Assembly (NCBI RefSeq): GCF_007004135.1
Contig: NZ_VJMG01000062.1
Coordinates: 1-47,105 of the forward strand
From: Affinirhizobium straminoryzae
GTDB taxonomy: Bacteria; Pseudomonadota; Alphaproteobacteria; Rhizobiales; Rhizobiaceae
DNA length: 47,105 bases
Direction of reading: 5' to 3'
The position numbers and the translations under genes are program-made. Positions 39,122 to 47,105 of this stretch are shown here, piece by piece; positions within the stretch are counted from its first letter, which is position 1; every line of letters begins with the position of its first letter. A model generated the notes under the pieces. The model worked only from the letters and a program-made list of their open reading frames with translations. It was not told the origin of the DNA and made no database searches.

Positions 39122-40027
39122 ATGGCGCGTGCCGACATCAACCGGTCCGGCGAGATGGAGGTCTTCGTGCGGGTGGTGGAGACCGGCGGCTTTTCGGCCG
39201 CCGCCCGCAGCCTTTCCATGACGCCTTCGGCGGTCAGCAAGCTTGTGGCACGGCTGGAAAAGCGGCTGGATGCCCGCCTCGTCAGCCGTTCCACCCGCCA
39301 GTTCCGCCTGACGCCGGAGGGGCGGGATTTTTTCGAGAGAGCAACGGCCATCCTCGCCAGCATCGAGGATGCCGAACGGGCGGCGGGGGCCGCGGTGAAG
39401 GCGGTCGGCCGCATCCGCCTCAACACCAGCTCGGTCTATGCCACCCATGTGCTGAACCCGCTGCTGCCGGATTTTCTGGCGCTTTATCCGGGCGTCACGC
39501 TCGACATCGCCCAGACCGACCAGGTGATCGATCTGCTCGCCGATCATGCCGATGTCGCGGTGCGCACGGGGCCGCTGAAAAGTTCCAGCCTCGTCGCCCG
39601 CAAGCTCGGCGAAACACGGCTGGTGGTGGCGGCAAGCCCGGCCTATCTCGCCAGGACTGGCACCCCCCGGGTCCCGGCCGACCTTGCCGGCCACAACCTC
39701 ATCTCCTTTTCCTACAGCCGCAGCATCCGCGAATGGCCCTTCGTGGTGTCCGGGGAGACGGTGATGGCGGTGCCGTCCGGCGCGGTGCAGGTGAATGACG
39801 GGGAGGGCATGCGCCAGCTGGCGCTCGCCGGCGTCGGCATTGTGCGGATGGGGGAATTCGCGCTGGCGTCCGATCTCGCCGCCGGCCGTCTGGTGCCGCT
39901 GATGGAGGATCTGAACCCCGGTGATCGCGAGGCCTTCTACGCGGTCTATGTCGGGCAGGGCGGGCCGCTGCCCTCGCGGGTGCGGGCGCTTCTCGATTTT
40001 CTGGCCGAACGGGGCCGCGTCGGCTGA
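39122..40027 (+). CDS. LysR-type regulator
   Basis: 301 residues. Winged helix at residues 10-68: MEVFVRVVETGGFSAAARSLSMTPSAVSKLVARLEKRLDARLVSRSTRQFRLTPEG. Effector domain from about 95 (IRLNTSSVYATHVLNPLLPDFLALYPGVTLDIAQTDQVIDLLADHADVAVRTG), CrgA/DmlR-like subgroup. Divergent from the MFS-AKR pair, its likely target. Inducer unknown. Confidence 0.9.
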   Translation: MARADINRSGEMEVFVRVVETGGFSAAARSLSMTPSAVSKLVARLEKRLDARLVSRSTRQFRLTPEGRDFFERATAILASIEDAERAAGAAVKAVGRIRLNTSSVYATHVLNPLLPDFLALYPGVTLDIAQTDQVIDLLADHADVAVRTGPLKSSSLVARKLGETRLVVAASPAYLARTGTPRVPADLAGHNLISFSYSRSIREWPFVVSGETVMAVPSGAVQVNDGEGMRQLALAGVGIVRMGEFALASDLAAGRLVPLMEDLNPGDREAFYAVYVGQGGPLPSRVRALLDFLAERGRVG

Positions 40028-40097
40028 GCCGTTCGCCGTTTCGCGCAGGGCAGCCGTCCCCGGCCTGCTGTTCGCTTGCGTGCGTCCGGGCCGCCGT

Positions 40098-41549
40098 TCA
40101 GCGTCCGGAGGGAAACAGGCGGCGGCCGAACCTGTTGCGCAGAAAGGCGGAGGTTTTGTAGCGCAGGCCTGCCGGCCGTTCGGGATCGACCCAGTCGGAT
40201 TCGGCAATCATGGCGTCATCGATGCCGAGCGGTCGCCGTTCCACAGGGCGAAGTCCGGTGCCGCCCGGCTGCGTCAGGGTCGCGATCGCCTTCAGCAGCG
40301 AGCCGCCGTTGCCGGCGATGGCGGCGGATACCTGTTGCGGCGTCGAGCCCAGATGCTCGGCCAGCAGGTCGTCGCGCCGGAATCGGATCCGCTCCCGCAC
40401 CGTATCGTCCTCCGCTTCGAGGATCACGTCGCTTTCGGTGTCGTAGCCCATGGAGCGGTTGTTGAGGTTGGCCGAGCCGAGCTTCAGGAGGCGGTCGTCG
40501 GCAATCATGATCTTGGCATGCACATAGATTGGCGTGTCTGCCGCATTGACCGGGTAGAAGATGCCGAAGCGGCCGAAGCGGTCAGCCTTGCGGACGATGT
40601 CGATCATGCGGCTGCGCGCCGTGTCCATGGTCTTTTCCTCCAGCCAGCCGCTGGCGGTCTTCGGGTTGACGATGACGATCTCCGGCCCGTCCGGCTCGGC
40701 AAGCCGTTTCGCCATCGCCTCGGCCACCCGCCGCGAGGCGAAATACTGGCTCTCCACGTAAAGACTCCTGCGTGCGGCGGCGATGATGGCAAGCGTCGCC
40801 GTCTCGATCTCCACCACCTCGCGGCGCTCGCGGTAGCGGGGTGCCGTGCGGGCAATGCCGACCCTGACGCCGGCAAAATCCGGCGACAGTCCGTCCGGCC
40901 AGAGATCGGTCACCTCATAGGGCGCGCGCAAGGCCTCCTCCGTCGCCACGCGCCAGCGATCGCGGGCAAGATCGCCGAGTGCACGCGCGGCCGGGCCGGA
41001 CATGCAGGTGGTGGCATCATGCCAGGGCGGCTCGGCAAAGCCGAAGGGCGAACGGCGCAGCGGATGGTTGTCCCGGTGCTCGCGCGTGTCCCAGCGGCCG
41101 ACCGTCATGTCGATGCCGCCGCAGAAGGCCACCGCATCGTCAATCACCAGCAGCTTCATGTGGTGGGCGGCCAGCGGCGGATGCGCCCGGTCGAACTTCA
41201 GGTGGATCTGGCGCGAGGTGATCCAGCGCAGCATGTGCAGCGGCGTCTCGCCGCGGGTCAGGGAGGCGATCAGTCCCAGATCCCATTTCAGGATGTGGAT
41301 CCCGAGCTGCGGCGTGCGGCGGGCCAGATGTTCCAGGAAGCGCCCGAGGCGATCCGGCTCGTTCGTCTCCTGCGGTGTCAGGCGGATGCGGGTGTCGAAA
41401 TCCCAGCCGATCAGGATGATCGAATGGCGGGCTTTGAGCATGCAGTCCCTGGCGTGGCGGAAGAAATCCGCGGCATCGATGATGACCGAAAAACGATCCG
41501 CCTCGGCGATGCGCCAGCAGGTTTCTCCTTCCGCCAGTATGGATGTCAT
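40098..41549 (-). CDS. Phospholipase D/cardiolipin synthase-like protein
   Basis: 483 residues, ATG 41549 after GAGGG. Two HKD motifs are present: H130-x-K132-x4-D137 (HHMKLLVID) followed by GGIDMT, and H344-x-K346-x4-D351 (VHAKIMIAD) followed by GSANLNNRS. Both are complete, so phosphodiesterase or phosphatidyl transfer is expected. No signal peptide or membrane helix is obvious, unlike typical ClsA. Length and layout match rhizobial phospholipase D-like proteins. Phospholipid turnover is a fair inference. The frame stays open far upstream but only as a GC effect. Confidence 0.9.
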   Translation of the reverse strand: MTSILAEGETCWRIAEADRFSVIIDAADFFRHARDCMLKARHSIILIGWDFDTRIRLTPQETNEPDRLGRFLEHLARRTPQLGIHILKWDLGLIASLTRGETPLHMLRWITSRQIHLKFDRAHPPLAAHHMKLLVIDDAVAFCGGIDMTVGRWDTREHRDNHPLRRSPFGFAEPPWHDATTCMSGPAARALGDLARDRWRVATEEALRAPYEVTDLWPDGLSPDFAGVRVGIARTAPRYRERREVVEIETATLAIIAAARRSLYVESQYFASRRVAEAMAKRLAEPDGPEIVIVNPKTASGWLEEKTMDTARSRMIDIVRKADRFGRFGIFYPVNAADTPIYVHAKIMIADDRLLKLGSANLNNRSMGYDTESDVILEAEDDTVRERIRFRRDDLLAEHLGSTPQQVSAAIAGNGGSLLKAIATLTQPGGTGLRPVERRPLGIDDAMIAESDWVDPERPAGLRYKTSAFLRNRFGRRLFPSGR

Positions 41550-41616
41550 GCCCTCTTCCGTTGCCGCGCCAGACCCCCGGCAAGACGCAAGGAAGGGTAA
41601 ATTTGTTCCCGCAAAT

Positions 41617-41646
41617 TTGATCTCAATCGAATTTACGCCGCATAAA
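41617..41646 (+). promoter_or_regulatory. Candidate promoter of the 51-residue gene
   Basis: TTGATC (41617-41622), 18-nt spacer, CATAAA (41641-41646) in an A+T-rich stretch that also has the arms GTAAATT/AATTTAC. Start of transcription expected near 41653. Confidence 0.4.
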
Positions 41647-41683
41647 TCTGTCATAATGCGCGGCAGAGAGAGTATGAGGGCTG

Positions 41684-41839
41684 ATGCGAATTTCCTGGTG
41701 TCTGGTGTGGATTGCGATTCTGGTCGCCATCGTGCTGTGCATTCCGCTGATTGAGCGGAACGCCTTCGAAACCCGCACGCGCGGCTCCGAGACGGGCGAA
41801 AACGCACCCCTGCTGCCGGCTCCGCCGCAGCGACCGTGA
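41684..41839 (+). CDS. Small membrane protein, 51 residues
   Basis: Encodes MRISWCLVWIAILVAIVLC then IPLIERNAFETRTRGSE and a Pro-rich tail (LLPAPPQRP). The first 25 residues form one membrane helix; an uncleaved anchor or signal is possible. GAGGG lies close (3-4 nt) to the ATG. Not a family I can name. Support: protein-like composition, upstream promoter-like sequence and lack of any other gene in 41550-42047. Confidence 0.5.
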   Translation: MRISWCLVWIAILVAIVLCIPLIERNAFETRTRGSETGENAPLLPAPPQRP

Positions 41840-42047
41840 AGGCGGCGTGAACGCGCGCTGCGCATTTTCCATCAGCGGCGATGATGGGTGCATTCGCCCC
41901 GTTTACCGATGACGAACGGCGATGACCGGGAAGGCCGGGCGGGGAGCAATTTTCTTTCGATTGCGTGCCTTCTTCTAAAAATCCCTTGACCGGGCAAGCC
42001 TGCGGCGCGTTCATTTCCACCAGTTTTGCACGCGCACGGAGAATAAC

Positions 42048-42935
42048 ATGCCTGTCGATACCACGCCCCGCAGCCCCACCTGGACCTTTGTCGACGGGGA
42101 CTGGATCGCCGGAAATCCCCCGCTGATCGGCCCCACCTCGCATGCCATGTGGCTGGGCTCGACCGTGTTCGACGGTGCCCGCTGGTTCGACGGCATTGCG
42201 CCCGATCTCGACCTGCATTGCCAGCGCGTCAACCGCTCGGCGCTTGCCATGGGGATGAATGCCACGATGGCGGCCGAGGAGATCGAGAGGCTGGCGCTCG
42301 AAGGCGTCCGCAAGTTCGATGGCAAGACGGCCATCTACATCAAGCCGATGTACTGGGCCGAGCACGGCATGGCGACATCCGTGGTGGCCGCCGATCCGGA
42401 GTCCACCCGCTTCGCGCTCTGCCTGTTCGAGGCGGCGATGCACACCGCAAAACCCTCCTCCATCACCGTCTCGCCCTTCCGCCGGCCGAACCCGGAAGTG
42501 GCGATGACCGGCGCCAAGACCGGCAGCCTCTATCCCAACAGCGGCCGCGCCATCATCGAGGCGCGCGCCCGCGGCTTCGACAATGCGCTGATGCGCGACA
42601 TGAACGGCAACGTGGCCGAAACCGCCTCCTCCAACATCTTTCTGGTGAAGGACGGGGTGGTGATGACGCCGGTTGCCAACGGCACCTTCCTTGCCGGCAT
42701 CACCCGCTCGCGCGTCATCACCCTTCTGCGCGGCGCGGGGATCGAGGTGCGCGAATGCACGCTGACGGTCGAGGATTTCAAGGCCGCCGACGAGATCTTC
42801 ACCTCCGGCAACTATTCGAAGATCGTGCCGATCAACCGGCTGGACGACCAGGAATTCCAGGAGGGGCCGGTCGCCCGCAAGGCGCTTGCGCTCTACATGG
42901 ACTGGGCCCGCGCCACGACGAAGGCCGCCGCCTGA
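42048..42935 (+). CDS. Branched-chain amino acid aminotransferase (class IV PLP)
   Basis: 295 residues. Fold-type IV aminotransferase: GSTVFDGARWFDG near the N-terminus, a Lys-containing TGAKTGSLYPNSGRAIIEARARGFDNALMRD (pyridoxal-phosphate lysine region), GNVAETASSNIFLVKDGVVMTP (the conserved E-x-x-x-N-I-F) and TFLAGITRSRVITLLR. Transfers amino groups between Leu/Ile/Val and 2-oxoglutarate, in synthesis or breakdown. This variant with TGAKTGSLY rather than GxKxxxNY may be a second paralogue of IlvE, so I give no symbol. Monocistronic. Confidence 0.88.
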   Translation: MPVDTTPRSPTWTFVDGDWIAGNPPLIGPTSHAMWLGSTVFDGARWFDGIAPDLDLHCQRVNRSALAMGMNATMAAEEIERLALEGVRKFDGKTAIYIKPMYWAEHGMATSVVAADPESTRFALCLFEAAMHTAKPSSITVSPFRRPNPEVAMTGAKTGSLYPNSGRAIIEARARGFDNALMRDMNGNVAETASSNIFLVKDGVVMTPVANGTFLAGITRSRVITLLRGAGIEVRECTLTVEDFKAADEIFTSGNYSKIVPINRLDDQEFQEGPVARKALALYMDWARATTKAAA

Positions 42936-42971
42936 GGCGTGCCGGGCAAGCCCGCGCGATGCCACGGCAAA

Positions 42972-42994
42972 CCCCTTCCCGTGCGGGGAAGGGG
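42972..42994. repeat. GC-rich intergenic palindrome
   Basis: CCCCTTCCC, 5-nt loop, GGGAAGGGG, extended by more G. Same style as the element at 5477-5497. Confidence 0.5.
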
Positions 42995-43195
42995 GGAGAT
43001 CGAACCGCGGCTGCGACCGGGTGTTCCCTGCCGGCCGCCGTTTGCCGTCATCCTTCCTCAGCACAGCGTGCGGACCGGCGAAATGGCAAAAATCGCGTAC
43101 CGTTTTCGGCCCTCGCGTGGTTGCCTCGCGCCGCGTTCAAACCTATGTTCCGCCTCAACATCGCTTCAGGTGTTTTGCCGAAAAGGAGTAAGATC

Positions 43196-43798
43196 ATGGC
43201 CTTTGAACTTCCCGAACTCCCCTATGCCTACGATGCGCTCGCCCCGTTCATGTCGGCGGAAACGCTCGAATTCCACCACGACAAGCACCACAAGGCTTAC
43301 GTGGACAACGGCAACAAGCTGGCTGCCGAAGCCGGCCTCGCCGACCTGTCGCTGGAAGAGATCGTCAAGAAGTCCTATGGCACCAATGCCGGCCTCTTCA
43401 ACAATGCCGGCCAGCACTACAACCACGTCCACTTCTGGAACTGGATGAAGAAGGACGGTGGCGGCACCAAGCTGCCGGGCAAGCTGCAGGCCGCGATCGA
43501 CAGCGATCTTGGCGGCTATGACAAGTTCAAGGCCGATTTCGTTGCCGCCGGCACCACGCAGTTCGGCTCCGGCTGGGCCTGGCTCTCGGTCAAGGACGGC
43601 AAGCTCGTCATCTCCAAGACCCCGAACGGCGAAAACCCGCTCGTGCATGGCGCGTCCCCGATCCTCGGCGTCGATGTCTGGGAGCATTCCTACTATATCG
43701 ACTACCGCAATGCCCGCCCGAAGTACCTCGAAGCCTTCGTCGACAGCCTGATCAACTGGGATTACGTGGCTGAACTGTACGAAGCCGCCACGAAGTAA
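43196..43798 (+). CDS. sodB: Superoxide dismutase, Fe type
   Basis: 200 residues, ATG 43196 after AAGGAG. Metal ligands H27, H77, D160 and H164 (DVWEHSYYIDY) are intact. Q73 in AGQHYNH sits where Fe-SODs, rather than Mn-SODs, place the second-sphere glutamine, so iron is the likelier metal, though cambialistic use cannot be excluded. Converts superoxide to oxygen and hydrogen peroxide in the cytoplasm. Followed by a strong terminator; no Irr or RirA box is obvious upstream. Confidence 0.96.
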   Translation: MAFELPELPYAYDALAPFMSAETLEFHHDKHHKAYVDNGNKLAAEAGLADLSLEEIVKKSYGTNAGLFNNAGQHYNHVHFWNWMKKDGGGTKLPGKLQAAIDSDLGGYDKFKADFVAAGTTQFGSGWAWLSVKDGKLVISKTPNGENPLVHGASPILGVDVWEHSYYIDYRNARPKYLEAFVDSLINWDYVAELYEAATK

Positions 43799-43840
43799 GC
43801 GGCGCCGGCGCACGACGCCGGTCACAGCCAGGAAATCAGA

Positions 43841-43867
43841 AGGCTCCGGTTACGCCGGGGCCTTTTT
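43841..43867 (+). terminator. sodB terminator
   Basis: 9-bp stem AGGCTCCGG / CCGGGGCCT (one T-G wobble), loop TTACG, then T5 at 43863-43867. Confidence 0.85.
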
Positions 43868-43868
43868 C

Positions 43869-43924
43869 GCGTGGCGGTCTTGGCGCCGAATTCGACGCCG
43901 GCGGTTCTGGTGATCGGCGGGCGG
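43869..43924 (+). pseudogene. Relic of an autotransporter 3' end
   Basis: Bases 43869-43904 (36 nt) are identical to 46305-46340 inside the autotransporter barrel (VRGGLGAEFDAGG region). Bases 43897-43924 (28 nt) are identical to 46461-46488, beyond that gene's stop. The two matches overlap by GCCGGCGG, so the segment equals the gene's 3' end with 128 bp deleted between 8-bp repeats. It is the remnant of a former copy. Confidence 0.75.
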
Positions 43925-44286
43925 CTTGTGAGTGAGCGGCATGCTCGTATCGCCGTAGACAAGACCGTCAGCCCTCTGCTGTTGAAACGGGCAGTGTCGC
44001 CTATGGCTACCCTCTCTACCGCCGTTCCCGCCCGAGGGAGACCATGGCGCGGTACTTTTTATTTCTTGTATTTCTAAAATATTCAGAAGTGAATGTTGCT
44101 GCTCGGAAGCTGCAAAAGCAGAATTTATCCTAAAAATAGGACGTTCTATTTTGGGGCTAATGTATTGCAATGCTTACGGAAAAATATAATCACGGTGAGT
44201 GACTGCCCGCTGCACGCGCTATGATTCTTTGTTGTGTACGGGTTTCCCGATGCAAGGTCGGGTCAGGGGTGTTTTAATCAGGTGAA

Positions 44287-46428
44287 ATGATGCAGGGATT
44301 TGTTTCAGGAAGGTATTGGTGCGCGGTCTCGGCGCTTGCGCTGATGGTGGGCTGGGGCGGTCAAGCCTGGGCCATGCCGGTTGCTGCGCATGAAATTGTC
44401 GGCATGAGCCGCGATGGTTCGGTCTATCTGGATCGTCAGATGGCATACGAGAACAACGATTACGTTGTCACGTATCGCCTGGTTTCCACGGCAAACGGTA
44501 CGAGCGTGACGATCGAGTTTCCGCCTGGGGCAAATAACCCCTACATCGCTGGCATGAGCCCGGACGGCAGTGTCCTTGCTGGCGTCTATTATACGGACAG
44601 TGGCCCGAAGGCCTTCATCTGGAAAAATGGTCAACTGACATTTTCCTCTACGCTCAGTTCGTTTCTCAATGTCGCTGGTGTCAGCAACAATGGAATCGTT
44701 GCAGGCACGCAGTTTGATCCTTCGTCATCGAACGCGTTGATCTGGCAGGACGGACGTTTTACGCCTGCCCCGCATGATGGCCCTGTCACCAGTACATCCG
44801 CCGCGGCCATCAGCCTTGATGGCTCCACGGTTGTCGGTGAAGTCACGTCATCGGGTGATAACGGCCACTATCATGCAATGGTGTGGAAACTGGCTGATCA
44901 AAGCGTCTTCAATATCGATACACTTTACGATCGGTCTTCGGCAGAATTTGTCAGCCGGGATGGTTCCGTTGTTGCCGGCGAGGGAACCCATTTCGGCCAG
45001 GACGATCAAGACGAATATCGCGTGTTCCGCTGGTCCATGCTCGGTGGGATGCGCGACATCGGCACTTTGGGCGACTCTGGTCAATACATGTCGCTCTCGG
45101 CAATGTCCGATGACGGCAGTGTTCTGGTCGGCACGGGGGGCGTGCAAAGCGGGGCAGACCATGCCTATCGCTATGTCGCGCCGGCACAGCCGAACGGGAC
45201 CGGCGAACTGACCGATCTGGGCACGCTCGGCGGTCAAAATTCATATGCTCGCAATGTCAGCGCCGATGGGCGCTACGTGGTGGGCTATGCCCAGAATGCC
45301 GAGAATGTGGATCGGGGTTTCCGCTGGTCGGAAGCAACCGGCATGCAGTCCATCGAGCAATGGCTGTCGGCGGCTGGCGTGACCTACAACTATGCCACTG
45401 TTGATGCCGAGTTCATCTCCGATGACGGCAATGTCGTGACAGGCCTGACGGACGAGGGCAATATCTACGTGGCGCGCGTCGGCGCGGTGAGCGGCATCAT
45501 CGACGAGGCCAAGTTCTTCCCCACGGTCGTTCAGGCCGCGTCCACCTCGGTGCAGAACAATGTGGGCAACGCCAATACCATCATGTTCGGCGCACAGGGC
45601 AATCCGATGCGCAACCTGCTCACCGAGGGACAGCGCTCCGTCTGGGGAACGGTCGATGGCGGCTATGACAACAGCGATCTGTCGGAAGGCGGTCTGGCGC
45701 TCGGGGAATTCGGCTTCGGCTACGGCATTGCCGAGGGTGTGACGGCCCGCTTCTCGGTGGGCGGCACCTACAGCAACCAGGATCTCGATGCCGGCGGTTC
45801 GGTGCGCCAGCGTGGCTACTATCTCTCGCCGGAAGTCTCGACGCATCTCGGCTCGGATGTCTATCTGACGCTCGGCGGCTATCTCGGCCGCAGCAGCATC
45901 GATACGGCCCGCGGCTATCTGAACGGTTCGTCGCAGGACTATTCGAACGGCAGCACCCATGCCGATACCTGGGGCGCCAAGATCCGCTTCGACTGGCTGA
46001 ACGCGGCCAATATCGGCGCAACCGACATCACGCCCTATGCCGGCCTCTCCTATGCCCGCACGAAGGTGGATGGCTATACGGAAACCGGCGGTTCGTTCCC
46101 CGTCAGCTATGACGAGACGAAGGACCATTCGACGGTGCTGCGCATCGGTGCCGATTTCGTGCATCCGCTGACCGACACGGTTCGCCTGCTGGCCAAGGCC
46201 GAGGCCGACTACCAGTTCGAGAAGCATGCGGCCACCACCAGCGGCACGCTGATCGGGCTCAACGACTTCAGCATTGCCGGGCAGGATCTGAAGCAGTTAT
46301 GGGTGCGTGGCGGTCTTGGCGCCGAATTCGACGCCGGCGGCGGCACGGCCTCGCTGATGGTGAACGCCACCACCGAGGGTCAGGATCCCACCGTCTGGGT
46401 CCGCGCCAACTACACCGTCAAGTTCTGA
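44287..46428 (+). CDS. Autotransporter with HAF-repeat passenger
   Basis: 713 residues (an ATG at 44290 has better spacing to AGGTGA). A signal peptide ends near AWAMPVA. The passenger carries eight units of the form SxDGSxVxG at about residues 39, 89, 131, 174, 221, 272, 323 and 376, spaced 42-53 apart: HAF-type extracellular repeats, compatible with a beta-propeller. From about 445 follows a linker and the autotransporter beta-barrel, ending in WVRANYTVKF with the terminal aromatic needed for outer-membrane insertion. Presumably displayed on or shed from the cell surface; ligand unknown. The passenger half is A+T-richer than the barrel half, suggesting exchange of passengers. A relic of its 3' end lies upstream. 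Confidence 0.9.
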   Translation: MMQGFVSGRYWCAVSALALMVGWGGQAWAMPVAAHEIVGMSRDGSVYLDRQMAYENNDYVVTYRLVSTANGTSVTIEFPPGANNPYIAGMSPDGSVLAGVYYTDSGPKAFIWKNGQLTFSSTLSSFLNVAGVSNNGIVAGTQFDPSSSNALIWQDGRFTPAPHDGPVTSTSAAAISLDGSTVVGEVTSSGDNGHYHAMVWKLADQSVFNIDTLYDRSSAEFVSRDGSVVAGEGTHFGQDDQDEYRVFRWSMLGGMRDIGTLGDSGQYMSLSAMSDDGSVLVGTGGVQSGADHAYRYVAPAQPNGTGELTDLGTLGGQNSYARNVSADGRYVVGYAQNAENVDRGFRWSEATGMQSIEQWLSAAGVTYNYATVDAEFISDDGNVVTGLTDEGNIYVARVGAVSGIIDEAKFFPTVVQAASTSVQNNVGNANTIMFGAQGNPMRNLLTEGQRSVWGTVDGGYDNSDLSEGGLALGEFGFGYGIAEGVTARFSVGGTYSNQDLDAGGSVRQRGYYLSPEVSTHLGSDVYLTLGGYLGRSSIDTARGYLNGSSQDYSNGSTHADTWGAKIRFDWLNAANIGATDITPYAGLSYARTKVDGYTETGGSFPVSYDETKDHSTVLRIGADFVHPLTDTVRLLAKAEADYQFEKHAATTSGTLIGLNDFSIAGQDLKQLWVRGGLGAEFDAGGGTASLMVNATTEGQDPTVWVRANYTVKF

Positions 46429-46497
46429 CGCCACAGACCGGATCGCCGGCGCCACAAGGTGCCGGCGGTTCTGGTGATCGGCGGGCGGTCGCCTGCC

Positions 46498-47028
46498 TCA
46501 GTCCGCCAGCCGTGCCCAGCGCTCGTGGTCGCACCACACGCCGTTGATCTTCAGGTAGCGCGGCGAAAAACCTTCCTTCGAGAAGCCGCAGCGGGAGACG
46601 AGCGCGATGGAGCGCCGGTTGCCCGGCTGGATATTGGCCTCGACGCGATTCAGGCCGATCTCGTCAAACGCATGCACCAGCACCCTGTTCAGTGCCGCCG
46701 TCATCAGCCCGCGGCCGGCCAGCGCCGCCATGCCGTAATAGCCGAGATAGCAGCTGCGGAAATTGCCGAGCGCGATCTGGCTGAGGTTGAAGACGCCGAT
46801 GATCTGCTGCGTCGCCGCAAGGCGGGCGATCAGGCTCACATTGGCGCCCGTCATCACCTGCCCGTACCAGGCCTCGAATCCCGCCTCGTCGGTTGGCGGC
46901 ATCACCCAGGGGCGGTGATGCCAGAGGCTTTGCACATTGGCGGCCAGCAGATCGGCGGCGTCGCTGCGCAGCACGGGGCGAAGATCGATCGCCTCTGCGG
47001 CGGGAAGGGGTTGCGTCATCTCTTTCAT
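46498..47028 (-). CDS. GNAT acetyltransferase, RimJ/RimL type
   Basis: 176 residues, ATG 47028 after GGAGA. N-acetyltransferase fold: IDLRPVLRSDAADLLAAN, IIGVFNLSQIALGNFRSCYLGYYGMAALAGRGLMTAALNRVLVHAFDEIGLNRVEANIQPGNRRSIALVSRCGFSKEGFSPRYLKINGVWCDHERWA. The acetyl-CoA loop R-G-L-M and the NRRS-RCGF motif are typical of RimJ-like enzymes that acetylate ribosomal-protein N-termini or small amines. Substrate not certain. Convergent with the autotransporter. Confidence 0.9.
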   Translation of the reverse strand: MKEMTQPLPAAEAIDLRPVLRSDAADLLAANVQSLWHHRPWVMPPTDEAGFEAWYGQVMTGANVSLIARLAATQQIIGVFNLSQIALGNFRSCYLGYYGMAALAGRGLMTAALNRVLVHAFDEIGLNRVEANIQPGNRRSIALVSRCGFSKEGFSPRYLKINGVWCDHERWARLAD

Positions 47029-47077
47029 GGGGCGTCTCCGATCAGGGCACGGCGGTTAAGCCGCAGGGGCGGCGCGG

Positions 47078-47105
47078 TCAATGGGCAAAGGCACGCGCCA
47101 CCTGC
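47078..47105 (-). CDS. Possible C-terminus of a gene cut by the window edge
   Basis: On the minus strand the last nine codons read QVARAFAH followed by stop (47080-47078). This could be the end of a gene entering from the right, but 28 bases cannot establish it. Confidence 0.25.

Larger units (their letters stand above)
43799..44286. other. Intergenic region between sodB and the autotransporter
   Basis: 488 bases holding the sodB terminator, the 56-bp autotransporter relic, and from about 44040 an A+T-rich stretch with hairpin AAAATAG-N6-CTATTTT (44133-44152). No supportable gene. The A+T-rich part probably contains the autotransporter promoter. Confidence 0.6.

Noticed and set aside
40098..43064. 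A 988-codon minus-strand open frame continuous with the phospholipase D-like gene
   Set aside because: Upstream of 41549 it runs antisense through the aminotransferase gene, lacks a ribosome site and reads as arginine/glycine-rich noise. The real start at 41549 has GAGGG.
43850..44170. 106-codon minus-strand frame between sodB and the autotransporter
   Set aside because: It overlaps the terminator and the relic, lacks a ribosome site and has no protein-like pattern.
1..47105. CRISPR array, prophage, insertion sequence, tRNA or rRNA
   Set aside because: No regularly spaced repeats, transposase or integrase motifs, or cloverleaf/rRNA sequence were seen in either strand.

Overview
The window is chromosomal DNA of a high-GC alphaproteobacterium, most likely Rhizobiaceae (Rhizobium/Agrobacterium/Shinella type). 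The family assignment is an inference. It rests on gene content (Rhizobium etli-type class 3 asparaginase, DUF3750, OhrR/Ohr, SoxR with a divergent transporter, a paired ligase-associated exonuclease and ATP-dependent DNA ligase), on promoters close to the rhizobial CTTGAC-N17-CTATAT form, and on rhizobial-looking intergenic palindromes. I see no rRNA, tRNA, CRISPR, insertion sequence or phage gene. Gene density is high, and most long antisense frames are by-products of high GC.

Layout. 0-2.3 kb: end of a CBS-GGDEF protein and a quinone oxidoreductase. 2.3-7.4 kb: a secreted unknown on A+T-rich DNA, a compact stand-alone transcript with a 24-codon ORF (3.2-3.44 kb), DUF3750, asparaginase, a small exported protein, and a DeoR regulator divergent from a deoxyribosyltransferase-like gene. 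7.5-12.7 kb: two GSTs, a small protein divergent from a LysR regulator, DUF2087, and a PAS-GAF-GGDEF cyclase. 12.7-17.8 kb: MarR with an EmrB-type exporter, then the exonuclease/ligase pair. 18-22.4 kb: a cell-wall block with a Tat-type hydrolase, two tandem lipoprotein L,D-transpeptidases and a D,D-carboxypeptidase with a SPOR domain. 22.6-28.5 kb: a DUF2267-like protein, a HerA-like ATPase, TetR/SDR, PhnA-like, a kinase-fold phosphotransferase and HNH. 28.5-36.9 kb: stress and toxin-antitoxin block (SoxR/MFS, MarR/DUF899-DUF1579-VOC, RES/Xre, Ohr/OhrR, DedA-like, HigBA). 36.9-43.8 kb: aldo-keto reductase/MFS with LysR, phospholipase D-like protein, branched-chain aminotransferase and SodB. 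43.8-47.1 kb: an autotransporter with HAF repeats, a relic of its own 3' end upstream, and a GNAT acetyltransferase.

A recurring arrangement is a regulator transcribed away from its target with a dyad in the shared promoter: DeoR 6.95 kb, MarR 13.4 kb, TetR 25.55 kb, SoxR 28.98 kb, MarR 32.6 kb, OhrR 34.8 kb. Several operators sit exactly between -35 and -10 hexamers. Together with GSTs, Fe-SOD, Ohr and DUF899 they make this a window rich in redox and xenobiotic responses.

The most novel items are: (1) the 3213-3442 transcription unit, with a near-consensus promoter, an unusually long Shine-Dalgarno match, an anti-SD motif just after the stop codon and three consecutive hairpins ending in a terminator; (2) the 56-bp scar at 43869-43924 that fuses two separated pieces of the autotransporter 3' region across 8 bp of microhomology; (3) the head-on MarR/DUF899 promoters sharing one 12-bp palindrome, with an apparently leaderless regulator; (4) a 17-bp-stem hairpin at 10946-10982. 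All functional claims come from reading the sequence; no database search was run.
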